Shown here in pieces: positions 15,031-21,490 of a stretch of DNA of 29,057 bases. Positions within the stretch are counted from its first letter, which is position 1; each line of letters begins with the position of its first letter. A program made the translations under genes and the position numbers. Source of the stretch: CBDUVZ01 sp965370805 (GTDB taxonomy: Bacteria; Hydrothermota; Tepidihabitantia; Tepidihabitantales; Tepidihabitantaceae); contig CBDUVZ010000024.1 of assembly GCA_965370805.1 (NCBI GenBank), positions 1 through 29,057 on the forward strand, given 5' to 3'. A model generated the notes under the pieces. The model searched no databases. It saw nothing but the letters and a program-made list of their open reading frames with translations, and was not told where the DNA came from.

Positions 15031-15462
15031 TCAGTTGGCTACGAGCAGAGTGACGGTGACTACCAGATTCGTCAGCGTTACCAGCGTGGTAATCAGGGGC
15101 AGGTTCCGCTGGACTTTGTGCCAGAAGGACTGGGAAACCACAATCACGTCACCGGAAGTCAGGAACAGGAGTTCGCCTTCGGCAGTAATCCGGCTGAGAT
15201 TCAGTCGCTGTCGTGTTCCGTCACGTTCTCTGATGAGCAGGATGTTGGACAGGTTGGCGTCGGCGGTCGGTCCGCCTGCAACAGACAGGAGTTCGAGGAG
15301 ATCAGGAGAGCCGGACAGGTAGTACTGTCCGGGGCTGACCACTTCTCCCCAGACTGCAACCCGGATGTCGCCCGTGGTTTCCGTCCGGGCAGTGCCGATG
15401 GCCGGCGCCGTCCGATGGCACAATGCCAGCGCCAGGACGAGCACGATTGCCTTGAACTTCAT
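15031..15462 (-). CDS. SLBB-domain protein with signal sequence and C-terminal membrane helix
   Basis: A small 143-residue protein: a hydrophobic N-terminal signal (about 1-21), one SLBB (soluble ligand-binding beta-grasp) domain (about 31-110, with the hallmark VWGEVVSPGQYYL and the following VAGGPTADANLSNI), then a hydrophobic C-terminal segment (about 121-143) that should anchor it in a membrane. SLBB domains are known from polysaccharide export proteins (Wza family) and ComEA. Here the usual polysaccharide-export domain is missing, so it may be an accessory part of an envelope export system. It lies 21 bases before the kinase and 94 bases after the acyltransferase, in one likely operon. 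The signal-peptide codons contain a copy of the 17-bp quasi-palindrome (15405-15421). Confidence 0.83.
   Translation of the reverse strand: MKFKAIVLVLALALCHRTAPAIGTARTETTGDIRVAVWGEVVSPGQYYLSGSPDLLELLSVAGGPTADANLSNILLIRERDGTRQRLNLSRITAEGELLFLTSGDVIVVSQSFWHKVQRNLPLITTLVTLTNLVVTVTLLVAN
15405..15421 (+). repeat. 17-bp quasi-palindrome, copy 1 (inside SLBB gene)
   Basis: GCGCCGTCCGATGGCAC followed by AAT. It fits the family consensus GNGCCATYSGATGGCNC but lies in coding sequence, within the signal-peptide codons. Confidence 0.55.
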
Positions 15463-15479
15463 TGCTTCCTCCTTGAAGG

Positions 15480-15545
15480 AAATGTCGAAGTGCGAACGCC
15501 GAAGTGCGAATTCGGGATTCGGAAATCGCCATTCGGCATTTCCCC
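15480..15545. repeat. Diverged copy of the 'gaattccgatt' dispersed repeat
   Basis: Fills the gap between the acyltransferase stop and the SLBB gene. Strings such as AAATGTCGAAGTGCG, GCGAATTCGGGATTCGG and GCCATTCGGCATTTCC resemble the kinase-associated copies at 14353-14434 and 14957-15020. Confidence 0.7.
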
Positions 15546-15556
15546 GGTCGATTCCG

Positions 15557-16558
15557 TCAATTCCTCCAATTGACCATTACAAGTGAGCTCTCGACGGCCG
15601 CGAAGCCCTGGGACTGGCAGTAGCGGACCACCGGAGCGTCCTTTGAATAGGCGATTACTTCCGCGAATCGCACTCCTTCGTTCCTGAACCTCTGCAGTGA
15701 CTCGGATACAAGCTGCGTGACGACACCGTTGTTCCGGTATTCCGGCATGGTGGCCACAAGGTCGATGGAGCCGATACTGAAGCCGAGATAGGGTGATGTG
15801 TCGGTCCGGATGTGCCTGGCCAGCAGGCCGACCGGCTCGCCGTGGTGGTGTGCCACCAGCAGGTTCTGTTCTTCAGCGTAGCTTCTCAGCCAGTCGCGAT
15901 GGACCTTTGCCCTGGTCAGAGACGGCAGGCGGATATCCCAGCCGACAATGCCTTCCGGTATCTCGGTTGCCGTCCGGTGCAGGAGTTCATCGACTTCATC
16001 CAGTGTGGCGGTTCCGACTTCGTAGGTTCGGTTCGGACCGGACCCCGGGTTTTCGTGCAACAGGTCCTTCGCCAGGAGTATTGAGGTCTGTGTGGCTGTG
16101 AACCCGGCTTGCTCGAGAACATTGATGCTGGTAACGTCGGTGTAGGGTATCTGCGTGACGAAGCCGGTGCGGCCGCCGATCTCGCGCATGGTTTCCCTCA
16201 CCAGCAGAGTTTTGATCAGGGTCCGGGCTTCCGAGTTGCCGTTGGCCAGCAGGTGGCCAATGCGGAAAGTCCGGGTGCCGAGTTGGTGTGAGGCCAGGTC
16301 ATCCTGCCAGGTGGTACACAGGCCAATCATCTGTCCTCCCATGACGTAGGTCTTCGCAATCCCCCCATTTTCTACTACCTGGCGAATTCCGTCACTGAGA
16401 TAGTCCACCAGTGAGTTCTGCCGTCGGACGGCAGTGTCCACTCCGCTTCCATTCTGCTGTTCTGTTGCCAGCGCCCACGAATAGGGTTTGCACGGGCTCG
16501 ACGCAAGCAGTCGCCGCATCGGCTCGCTGGTGCTCGCGGTCAGTAGTTCTGAGAACAT
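15557..16558 (-). CDS. GNAT-fold acyltransferase, double-lobed, WecD/RffC-like
   Basis: A 333-residue cytoplasmic protein with two GNAT-like halves. The N-terminal half (about 60-165) ends in NVLEQAGFTATQTSI, a typical GNAT terminal strand. The C-terminal half (about 178-330) is better conserved, with LVAHHHGEPVGLLARH (234-249), the acetyl-CoA loop IDLVATMPEYRNNGVVTQLV (265-284), and YCQSQGFAAVES (313-324). The layout recalls dTDP-fucosamine/amino-sugar acetyltransferases (WecD/RffC), so a polysaccharide-precursor substrate is possible, but this is weak inference. The ATG at 16558 was chosen over the frame open to 16687 because GAGGGGGTGG lies a few bases upstream and the extension looks non-coding. 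It seems to be the first gene of the operon with the SLBB protein and kinase. Confidence 0.82.
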   Translation of the reverse strand: MFSELLTASTSEPMRRLLASSPCKPYSWALATEQQNGSGVDTAVRRQNSLVDYLSDGIRQVVENGGIAKTYVMGGQMIGLCTTWQDDLASHQLGTRTFRIGHLLANGNSEARTLIKTLLVRETMREIGGRTGFVTQIPYTDVTSINVLEQAGFTATQTSILLAKDLLHENPGSGPNRTYEVGTATLDEVDELLHRTATEIPEGIVGWDIRLPSLTRAKVHRDWLRSYAEEQNLLVAHHHGEPVGLLARHIRTDTSPYLGFSIGSIDLVATMPEYRNNGVVTQLVSESLQRFRNEGVRFAEVIAYSKDAPVVRYCQSQGFAAVESSLVMVNWRN

Positions 16559-16866
16559 ATTCCACCCCCTCAGGTGCTTTGTAGCCCATCGGCATTGAGG
16601 TGACGGGCACTCGTTGTGCCTTGTGTCATCTCGTCTGCCTCCATGAAACCGATTCCCACACCTTGGTGTGTGCAACCGGCGTTCCACTTCTCCGGGTAGT
16701 GCTATGTCGGTTCAAGCTACGGTTTTTCGGCAGGTTAGGTTGCGCGGGACCGGCCTTCACGCCGATCCGAGGAGCGGGACTACTCGGACATCAGCAGTGT
16801 AAGTCCCTGATGTGCCGGTGATTGCCGGATGCGACAGAGGAAATCCCGATTGGAGCGAAGCGGGAA

Positions 16867-16883
16867 GTGCCATCCGATAGCAC
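16867..16883 (+). repeat. 17-bp quasi-palindrome, copy 2
   Basis: GTGCCATCCGATAGCAC followed by AATG, in the intergenic gap upstream of the lipoprotein. One arm mismatch. Confidence 0.65.
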
Positions 16884-16938
16884 AATGCCGGACGAGAGAA
16901 GAACCACGGATGGACACGGATGAGAGGCGAAAGTCAAA

Positions 16939-17001
16939 TCGTTCTGTTCTGCCTGCGTTTGTCTGTGTTTATCAGTGGTTTTTGCTTCAGTCGGAATTCG
17001 G
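16939..17001 (-). repeat. 63-bp dispersed element, copy A (inverted partner at 18360-18422)
   Basis: The reverse complement of this segment matches 18360-18422 over 63 bases with about five mismatches, all transitions. Shared core: ACCACTGATAAACAC and CGCAGGCAGAACAGAACGA. It lies 63 bases before the lipoprotein start. Confidence 0.9.
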
Positions 17002-17064
17002 AGTCGGCCGGGCGGCACCGGGATGGGTTGCAAAACCGGCCTTCTTCGCTAGACTTGGGTCGAA

Positions 17065-17742
17065 ATGGTCGTTCACACGGCGCGAAACGCGGTGGTGTTG
17101 GGACTGCTGTGTGTTGCCGTCGGATGCAGGGAGACCGGTCCGCCGACTATCGTGCGCGTGGAGGGTGATACGGTTGTCAGCGCCAACGACAGCACGACCT
17201 ACGAGTGCATTGCCTGGGACTGGGACTACGCCCCGATTGAGTTCACCTGGTCCAGTTCCCGGGGAGCCTTGGTAGTGGAGACGACGACCGTATCCCACTC
17301 GCGGATCAGGTGGCACGCACCGGACTCTTCCGGTCCGGTTCTCATCGGTGTTGTCGTTACCGACCTGGACGGTATGACCGATTCAGACAGCGTGCTGGTC
17401 TCGGTCGCAAAGGTGACAACGACGCTGATTGATTGCGTCGGCGCGGTCAAGACCGAGCAGTACCGTCGGTGGAGTGACGGCTACCGGCCGGGCTACGCTG
17501 TCGAGGGCAGCTTTTCCGTGGAAGACAGCAATCAACTGGCCTTCCTGATGCTTGACGCCCCGAACTACAGTCGCTGGGTTGCGGGGCAGTCATGTGACCC
17601 GCTGGTGGCTATCGAGTCCGCGATTGAGAGTTCCTTCTCGACAACCATCCCCACGGGCGGTACCTACCACGTCCTCATGGACAACACTCAGGGCAACTGC
17701 GATAAGGGTTTCCGTCTGCGGGTGCGCAGAACGACGCCCTGA
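17065..17742 (+). CDS. Lipoprotein with immunoglobulin-like domain
   Basis: A 225-residue predicted lipoprotein: signal peptide followed by VAVGC, with lipidated Cys 21. Residues about 28-115 look like a PKD/Ig-like beta-sandwich (repeating T/V-rich strands; YECIAWDWDYAPIEFTW and VVVTDLDGMTDSDSVLVSV are characteristic). The remainder (about 120-225) resembles a pre-peptidase-type beta domain, with FSVEDSNQLAFLM and GGTYHVLMDNTQ. No catalytic motif, so probably a surface adhesion or structural role. No strong Shine-Dalgarno precedes the ATG. It is the second plus-strand gene in the window and its last 55 bases overlap the 3' end of the opposite-strand Maf gene. Confidence 0.8.
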   Translation: MVVHTARNAVVLGLLCVAVGCRETGPPTIVRVEGDTVVSANDSTTYECIAWDWDYAPIEFTWSSSRGALVVETTTVSHSRIRWHAPDSSGPVLIGVVVTDLDGMTDSDSVLVSVAKVTTTLIDCVGAVKTEQYRRWSDGYRPGYAVEGSFSVEDSNQLAFLMLDAPNYSRWVAGQSCDPLVAIESAIESSFSTTIPTGGTYHVLMDNTQGNCDKGFRLRVRRTTP

Positions 17743-18338
17743 GGTACGCGCCAGCCGGCGCGGTGCAGCAGGTCGAGCAGCCGCCGCACCGGCAGTCCGA
17801 CTACGTTGAGATACGACCCACTGACATGCCGGACGAAACCGCCGCCGCGTTTCTGTATCGCATAGGCACCGGCTTTGTCGTGGGGTTCGGGGGTCGCGAC
17901 GTAGCGTTCGATTTCCGGCCCGGTCAGCCGGCGGAAGCCGACCAGGCTGGTTTCGGCTCCGGTCAGTTTCCTGTTTCCCGGTTTCCGGACAACCGCGATG
18001 CCGGTGATGACGGCGTGGGTTCTGCCTGAGAGTTGCCGCAGCATCATGCAGGCTTGTTCCGGGGATTCGGGTTTCCCGAGTATTCGGCCGGTGAGGCTGT
18101 TCGGAATACGGTCCCGGAGGGCGACAACCGTATCAACCCCGATGATGAACCCGCTTCCGACTTTGCGGGCGGCAGAGGTCGCTTTGGCGAGTGCGTTGGC
18201 CGTCGCATAAGCTTCCGGTCTGTTGTCCGGGGTCGGCGGCTGCTCGGCTGCGTCCGGGCGGACCAGCCGGAAAGGTATCCCGAGCTGGCGCGTCAGTCGG
18301 CGGCGGCGGGGCGAAGTCGAGGCGAGCCAGACGGTCAT
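17688..18338 (-). CDS. maf: Maf-like nucleoside triphosphate pyrophosphatase
   Basis: Maf proteins hydrolyse non-canonical or canonical nucleoside triphosphates to monophosphates and are linked to septum formation. The family motifs are clear: ASTSPRRRRL (6-15), GVDTVV (67-72), GKPES, LSGRTHAVITGI, and DKAGAYAIQ. The ATG at 18338 gives a protein beginning MTVWLASTSPRR, the normal Maf N-terminus; the longer frame to 18386 reads into a dispersed repeat and was not used. The protein (216 residues) is slightly longer than usual because of an Arg-rich tail (RTRRRKPLSQLP), encoded where the gene overlaps the convergent lipoprotein. The neighbours LptD and PBP1A also serve envelope growth. Confidence 0.94.
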   Translation of the reverse strand: MTVWLASTSPRRRRLTRQLGIPFRLVRPDAAEQPPTPDNRPEAYATANALAKATSAARKVGSGFIIGVDTVVALRDRIPNSLTGRILGKPESPEQACMMLRQLSGRTHAVITGIAVVRKPGNRKLTGAETSLVGFRRLTGPEIERYVATPEPHDKAGAYAIQKRGGGFVRHVSGSYLNVVGLPVRRLLDLLHRAGWRVPQGVVLRTRRRKPLSQLP

Positions 18339-18359
18339 TGTAATGGCGAATGTCGATTT

Positions 18360-18422
18360 CCGAATTCCGATTGAAGCGAAAACCACTGATAAACACGGAT
18401 GAACGCAGGCAGAACAGAACGA
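18360..18422 (+). repeat. 63-bp dispersed element, copy B
   Basis: Inverted near-copy of 16939-17001, lying 22 bases upstream of the Maf start. Together the two copies flank the lipoprotein-maf gene pair in mirror fashion. Confidence 0.9.
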
Positions 18423-18546
18423 GAGGAATTCGATTGCCGTTCTGCGACGCGGGAGCAGGTGCCATTGGATGGCTCAATCCGTGTCCATCTGTGGTTCCCT
18501 TCCTCGTTCGACATTCTCAATTCGTCATTCGGCATTCGGCCTTGCC
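18423..18546. repeat. Repeat mosaic between maf and lptD
   Basis: Contains a quasi-palindrome (18459-18475), an ATCCGTGTCCATCTGTGGTT string that is the inverse of the ACCAC-GATGGACACGG type seen near 16904, and TTCGTCATTCGGCATTCGG strings related to the kinase-associated repeat. No gene. Confidence 0.7.
18459..18475 (+). repeat. 17-bp quasi-palindrome, copy 3
   Basis: GTGCCATTGGATGGCTC followed by AAT, between maf and lptD. Confidence 0.65.
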
Positions 18547-20787
18547 TTATTCGGGCAGGAAGGTGCGGAAGGTGCTTTTGCCGAACTTGATGTCCGGGAG
18601 TTTCCGGATGCGCAACTCGAAGTCGTACTTCCAGTTCGAGCCGAGGCGGTCGATGTCGATGATGGCTTCCCAGCAGTGGAGTTCCTTCCAGATCGAAATA
18701 CTGTAGTCGGTCAGCTCATCGGTTTCGAAGTTGTAGCCGATGCTGTTGAGTGTGGCTTTCCAGCCGGGCACCAGGATGGTTACCAGGCCGGTGACCATAT
18801 TGCGTTCCTTGCCAAAGGAGTGATTGAGACTCAGTTGGATTCCCCAGTCCCGTTGGGGTTGATGGTGCAGGGGACTCACGGCATGCGGCTGCCCGGGCGG
18901 AGCGGAACTGCGGGCGCGCAGCCAGTTCCACTGCAGGGAAGTGGACAGCGAGTAGTTGTCCTTCAGGTCCATCGAATCGAAGTCGAAAGCGGCGCTGGCT
19001 TTGACCCGCAGCCGGAGATTCCCGACCGATCTGAAGGGGGCCAGTTCGGCGTTAGCCTGCAAGGGGCTGAGATGGTCGTCGACCAGGTTGTACGACGTGT
19101 TGAAGCTGACCTGTCCCAGGTCCTGCTTGGTCTTCAGCGAGCCGACTTTCGCCTGGAATCCGTTCTGCAGCGTCAGCGAGAGGTTGGCCGCTTGCGGCGA
19201 TGAAATCCGGGGAGTGCCGATTACCCGGCCCGGGGTAACTTCCGGTTCGTAGCTCAGATGGAGTCGGGGCCGGGCGGTGTGGAGCAGGCCGTGCATCCCC
19301 ATCGTTTCAACGCCGTAGACCCGGAAGAGCTGGAAATCGCCGGCCAGCGAAGCGGTGTAGCGAGTCTCCGGCAGCGTGGTGTCGACCAGGTTGTTGCTCT
19401 GCTCAAGAGTCAGGTCCTCGTAGACATTGAAGATGCCGAACGGTTTCTGCGAAGTCTCCAGGCCCACGTCGCCGGTCAGCCGGCGCGAATGGTCATCCAG
19501 AGTGTCGTTGTAGTAGGACCGCGACTCCGTGAGCCTGGTGCCGCAGGTGACCTGGAGTTCTCCGGCACTGCCGAGTGAGTAATCCGGGCTGCCGAAGCCG
19601 AGGCCGGCCGATGCCTTGCGGTTGACGGTATTCGCGGTATCGACGTCGGTCGAGTCCCGGTAGTCCGTGCAGGTGTTGTCGAAAGAGAGCCGCGGTGCTA
19701 TCCGCCAGTCAAGCGGCAGGGAGTGGGAGCCGAAACTCAGCAGGGCTTTGGGCAGCCTGGTGAAACTGTAGTGCCGGGCGAAGTCGGTTTTCTTCTCCGT
19801 CACCACCGAGAAGCGGCCCACTTTGCCGATGCGCCGGCTGAGTTCGGCATAGGAGGACGCGTCCTGCTTGAGCCAGTCAATCTGGTCCTCGGCGTATTCC
19901 GGGGCATAGCTGTTGTCGGACTGGAACTCCGCCTGGGCTTTGAATTCAGTCCCGAAGAAGAACTTCTTGGAGGAGTGCGACGCATTGAAGCTGTAGCGGC
20001 GCAGCCTGGTGTCCCATTCCTCGATGTACGAACCCTGGACCGAGCCGAGCGCGTAGGGCTCGACGATGTAGACGCCTTCGACTTTCGGCTGGATACCTTT
20101 ACGGGTCATGACATCGCAGTAGACGGTCACGTCCGAGTAGTCGTTGATGACCAGGTAGTAGGCCAGGTCTTTGGCGTAGTACCCCTGCTCGTTCGAGAAC
20201 CCGACTTTAAACGGCATCAGGCCCGACTTGCGGTTGGTGCCGACCGGAATCAGCCAGAACGGAGCGGCCAGAATCGGTACGTTCCCGACTTTGAATACCA
20301 CCGGCTGGATGATAGCGATGTCGTCCATGAAGAACTTCACGCGCGTGCCGTAGAACGCGTAGTGGGGCGGGATTCGCTCGCACGTCGTGTAGTAGCCTTT
20401 GCGGGCATTCATTGTTTTCTCGTCCACCAGCCAGACTTCCTCGGCCCAGAAGAAGCCGTTCTCGATTTCGGTGCGGGCGGTGCGCATCATTCCTTTGCGT
20501 GAGTCGATGTCGTACTGCATTTCCACGCCGGTCATGTTCTGTGTGCCGGAGGTGAACAGGACGTCACCGAGTGCGTTCAAGCGGTGCAGCTCGACGTCAT
20601 AGCGGATTGAATCGGCGTACACTGTCATGTCGCCGTAGCGGACCCAGGCCGAATCAAGCAGGATGAGTTCGTTGGTTCTGACATCGAACGTGGCGAGGTT
20701 CCCTCCGTAGTACACCGTTTCAGAAGTGACTGAGTCGGAGGGAAGCGCCGGTTGGGCTGCGAGCAGGCACGCGAGCAGGCCGAACAT
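18547..20787 (-). CDS. lptD: LptD-like outer-membrane LPS assembly protein
   Basis: A 746-residue outer-membrane protein expected to place lipopolysaccharide in the outer leaflet. After a short signal peptide (about 1-16) comes an OstA-type beta-jellyroll (about 25-150; repeated short strands around DSAWVRYGDMTVYADSI and MTGVEMQYDIDS). The typical LptD junction IIQPVVFKVGNVPILAAPFW (159-178) follows, with PVGTNRKSGLMPF after it. The rest (about 200-746) is alternating, aromatic-rich beta-barrel sequence ending in Phe-Leu-Pro-Glu. The layout matches the long LptD type found in FCB bacteria. The ATG follows an in-frame stop four codons upstream and has no clear Shine-Dalgarno. It lies 34 bases after the endonuclease III-like gene and is probably in one operon with it and PBP1A. 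Confidence 0.9.
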   Translation of the reverse strand: MFGLLACLLAAQPALPSDSVTSETVYYGGNLATFDVRTNELILLDSAWVRYGDMTVYADSIRYDVELHRLNALGDVLFTSGTQNMTGVEMQYDIDSRKGMMRTARTEIENGFFWAEEVWLVDEKTMNARKGYYTTCERIPPHYAFYGTRVKFFMDDIAIIQPVVFKVGNVPILAAPFWLIPVGTNRKSGLMPFKVGFSNEQGYYAKDLAYYLVINDYSDVTVYCDVMTRKGIQPKVEGVYIVEPYALGSVQGSYIEEWDTRLRRYSFNASHSSKKFFFGTEFKAQAEFQSDNSYAPEYAEDQIDWLKQDASSYAELSRRIGKVGRFSVVTEKKTDFARHYSFTRLPKALLSFGSHSLPLDWRIAPRLSFDNTCTDYRDSTDVDTANTVNRKASAGLGFGSPDYSLGSAGELQVTCGTRLTESRSYYNDTLDDHSRRLTGDVGLETSQKPFGIFNVYEDLTLEQSNNLVDTTLPETRYTASLAGDFQLFRVYGVETMGMHGLLHTARPRLHLSYEPEVTPGRVIGTPRISSPQAANLSLTLQNGFQAKVGSLKTKQDLGQVSFNTSYNLVDDHLSPLQANAELAPFRSVGNLRLRVKASAAFDFDSMDLKDNYSLSTSLQWNWLRARSSAPPGQPHAVSPLHHQPQRDWGIQLSLNHSFGKERNMVTGLVTILVPGWKATLNSIGYNFETDELTDYSISIWKELHCWEAIIDIDRLGSNWKYDFELRIRKLPDIKFGKSTFRTFLPE

Positions 20788-20821
20788 CCGGCTATGTTAG
20801 GGGGAGGGGCAGGTAAGTCAA

Positions 20822-21490
20822 CTACGCCAGCGGGCAGCCCCGGCAGATTGCCGCGGTCCGGCAATGGGTTTTGGCCAGTTGGACCAGTAAGGCATGGTAC
20901 TCGTTGTAGAGCCGCACGCAGGCCGGCAGGTTCTCCTGGAACAGGCGCTGGATATCTTCGTAGTCCTCATCTCCGCGTGCCAGACCGTAGCGGGATAGGA
21001 TGCGACGGGTGTAGGCGTCAACGACGAAGACCGGCCGCTCGAAAGCGTAGAGCAGTACGGAATCCGCGGTTTCCGGTCCGACGCCGTGGCAGGCCAGTAG
21101 TTCCAGTCGAAGGCGGGCCGTGGGCAGGCGGCTCAGGCCGGCGATGCCTCCGCGGGCTGTGATTCGGGTGAGGACCGACCGGAGTCGTTTCGCCTTGAGA
21201 TTGAAGAACCCGGCCGGACGGATGAGCGCGGCAAGCCGTGCCGGCGGCAGGCCGGCCAGGCGTTTCAGGCTCAGGAGACGGCCCCGCTTGAGGTTGGCGA
21301 TTGCCCGTTCGACATTGGTCCACGCCGTGTTCTGGGTCAGAACCGCACCGACGATGACCTCCAGCGGTGAATCAGCGGGCCACCAGTGCTGGGGACCGAA
21401 AGCCCGATGGAGGCGGCGGTAGATGACCCGGAGCGCGGGACCGATTCCCGGCCTAGTTGCTGTCGGGCCGGATCGGCTGGAACGAGTCAA
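20822..21490 (-). CDS. Endonuclease III-family DNA glycosylase, non-standard active site
   Basis: HhH-GPD superfamily DNA repair enzyme removing damaged bases. The motifs GAVLTQNTAWTNVERAI, the helix-hairpin-helix CHGVGPETADSVLLYAF and the catalytic aspartate segment VFVVDAYTRRIL are all present. Two features differ from classical Nth. The position of the catalytic lysine (GVGRKTA in E. coli) is Glu here (GVGPETA), as expected for a monofunctional glycosylase. The iron-sulfur region has only three cysteines of the usual set (HCRTAAICRGCPLA at the very end); the fourth is missing and no Cys is encoded after the stop. The start is uncertain: the frame is open to 21631, but the first codons there translate PBP1A sequence out of frame. 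I chose the TTG at 21490, overlapping the PBP1A end by 38 bases. Confidence 0.85.
   Translation of the reverse strand: MTRSSRSGPTATRPGIGPALRVIYRRLHRAFGPQHWWPADSPLEVIVGAVLTQNTAWTNVERAIANLKRGRLLSLKRLAGLPPARLAALIRPAGFFNLKAKRLRSVLTRITARGGIAGLSRLPTARLRLELLACHGVGPETADSVLLYAFERPVFVVDAYTRRILSRYGLARGDEDYEDIQRLFQENLPACVRLYNEYHALLVQLAKTHCRTAAICRGCPLA

Larger units (their letters stand above)
16559..17064. other. Intergenic region with repeat elements
   Basis: A 506-base gap between the acyltransferase and the divergently placed lipoprotein; no credible gene. It holds the quasi-palindrome at 16867-16883, the 63-bp element at 16939-17001, an ACCACGGATGGACACGG string near 16904, and a small palindrome CACACC-TT-GGTGTG (16657-16670). 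It should also hold the promoters of both flanking genes, but I found no convincing promoter by eye. Confidence 0.6.

Noticed and set aside
16657..16670. CACACC-TT-GGTGTG palindrome as an operator or terminator
   Set aside because: Only six-base arms with a two-base centre in a GC-rich gap, no T-tract, and no second copy noticed; too weak to call.
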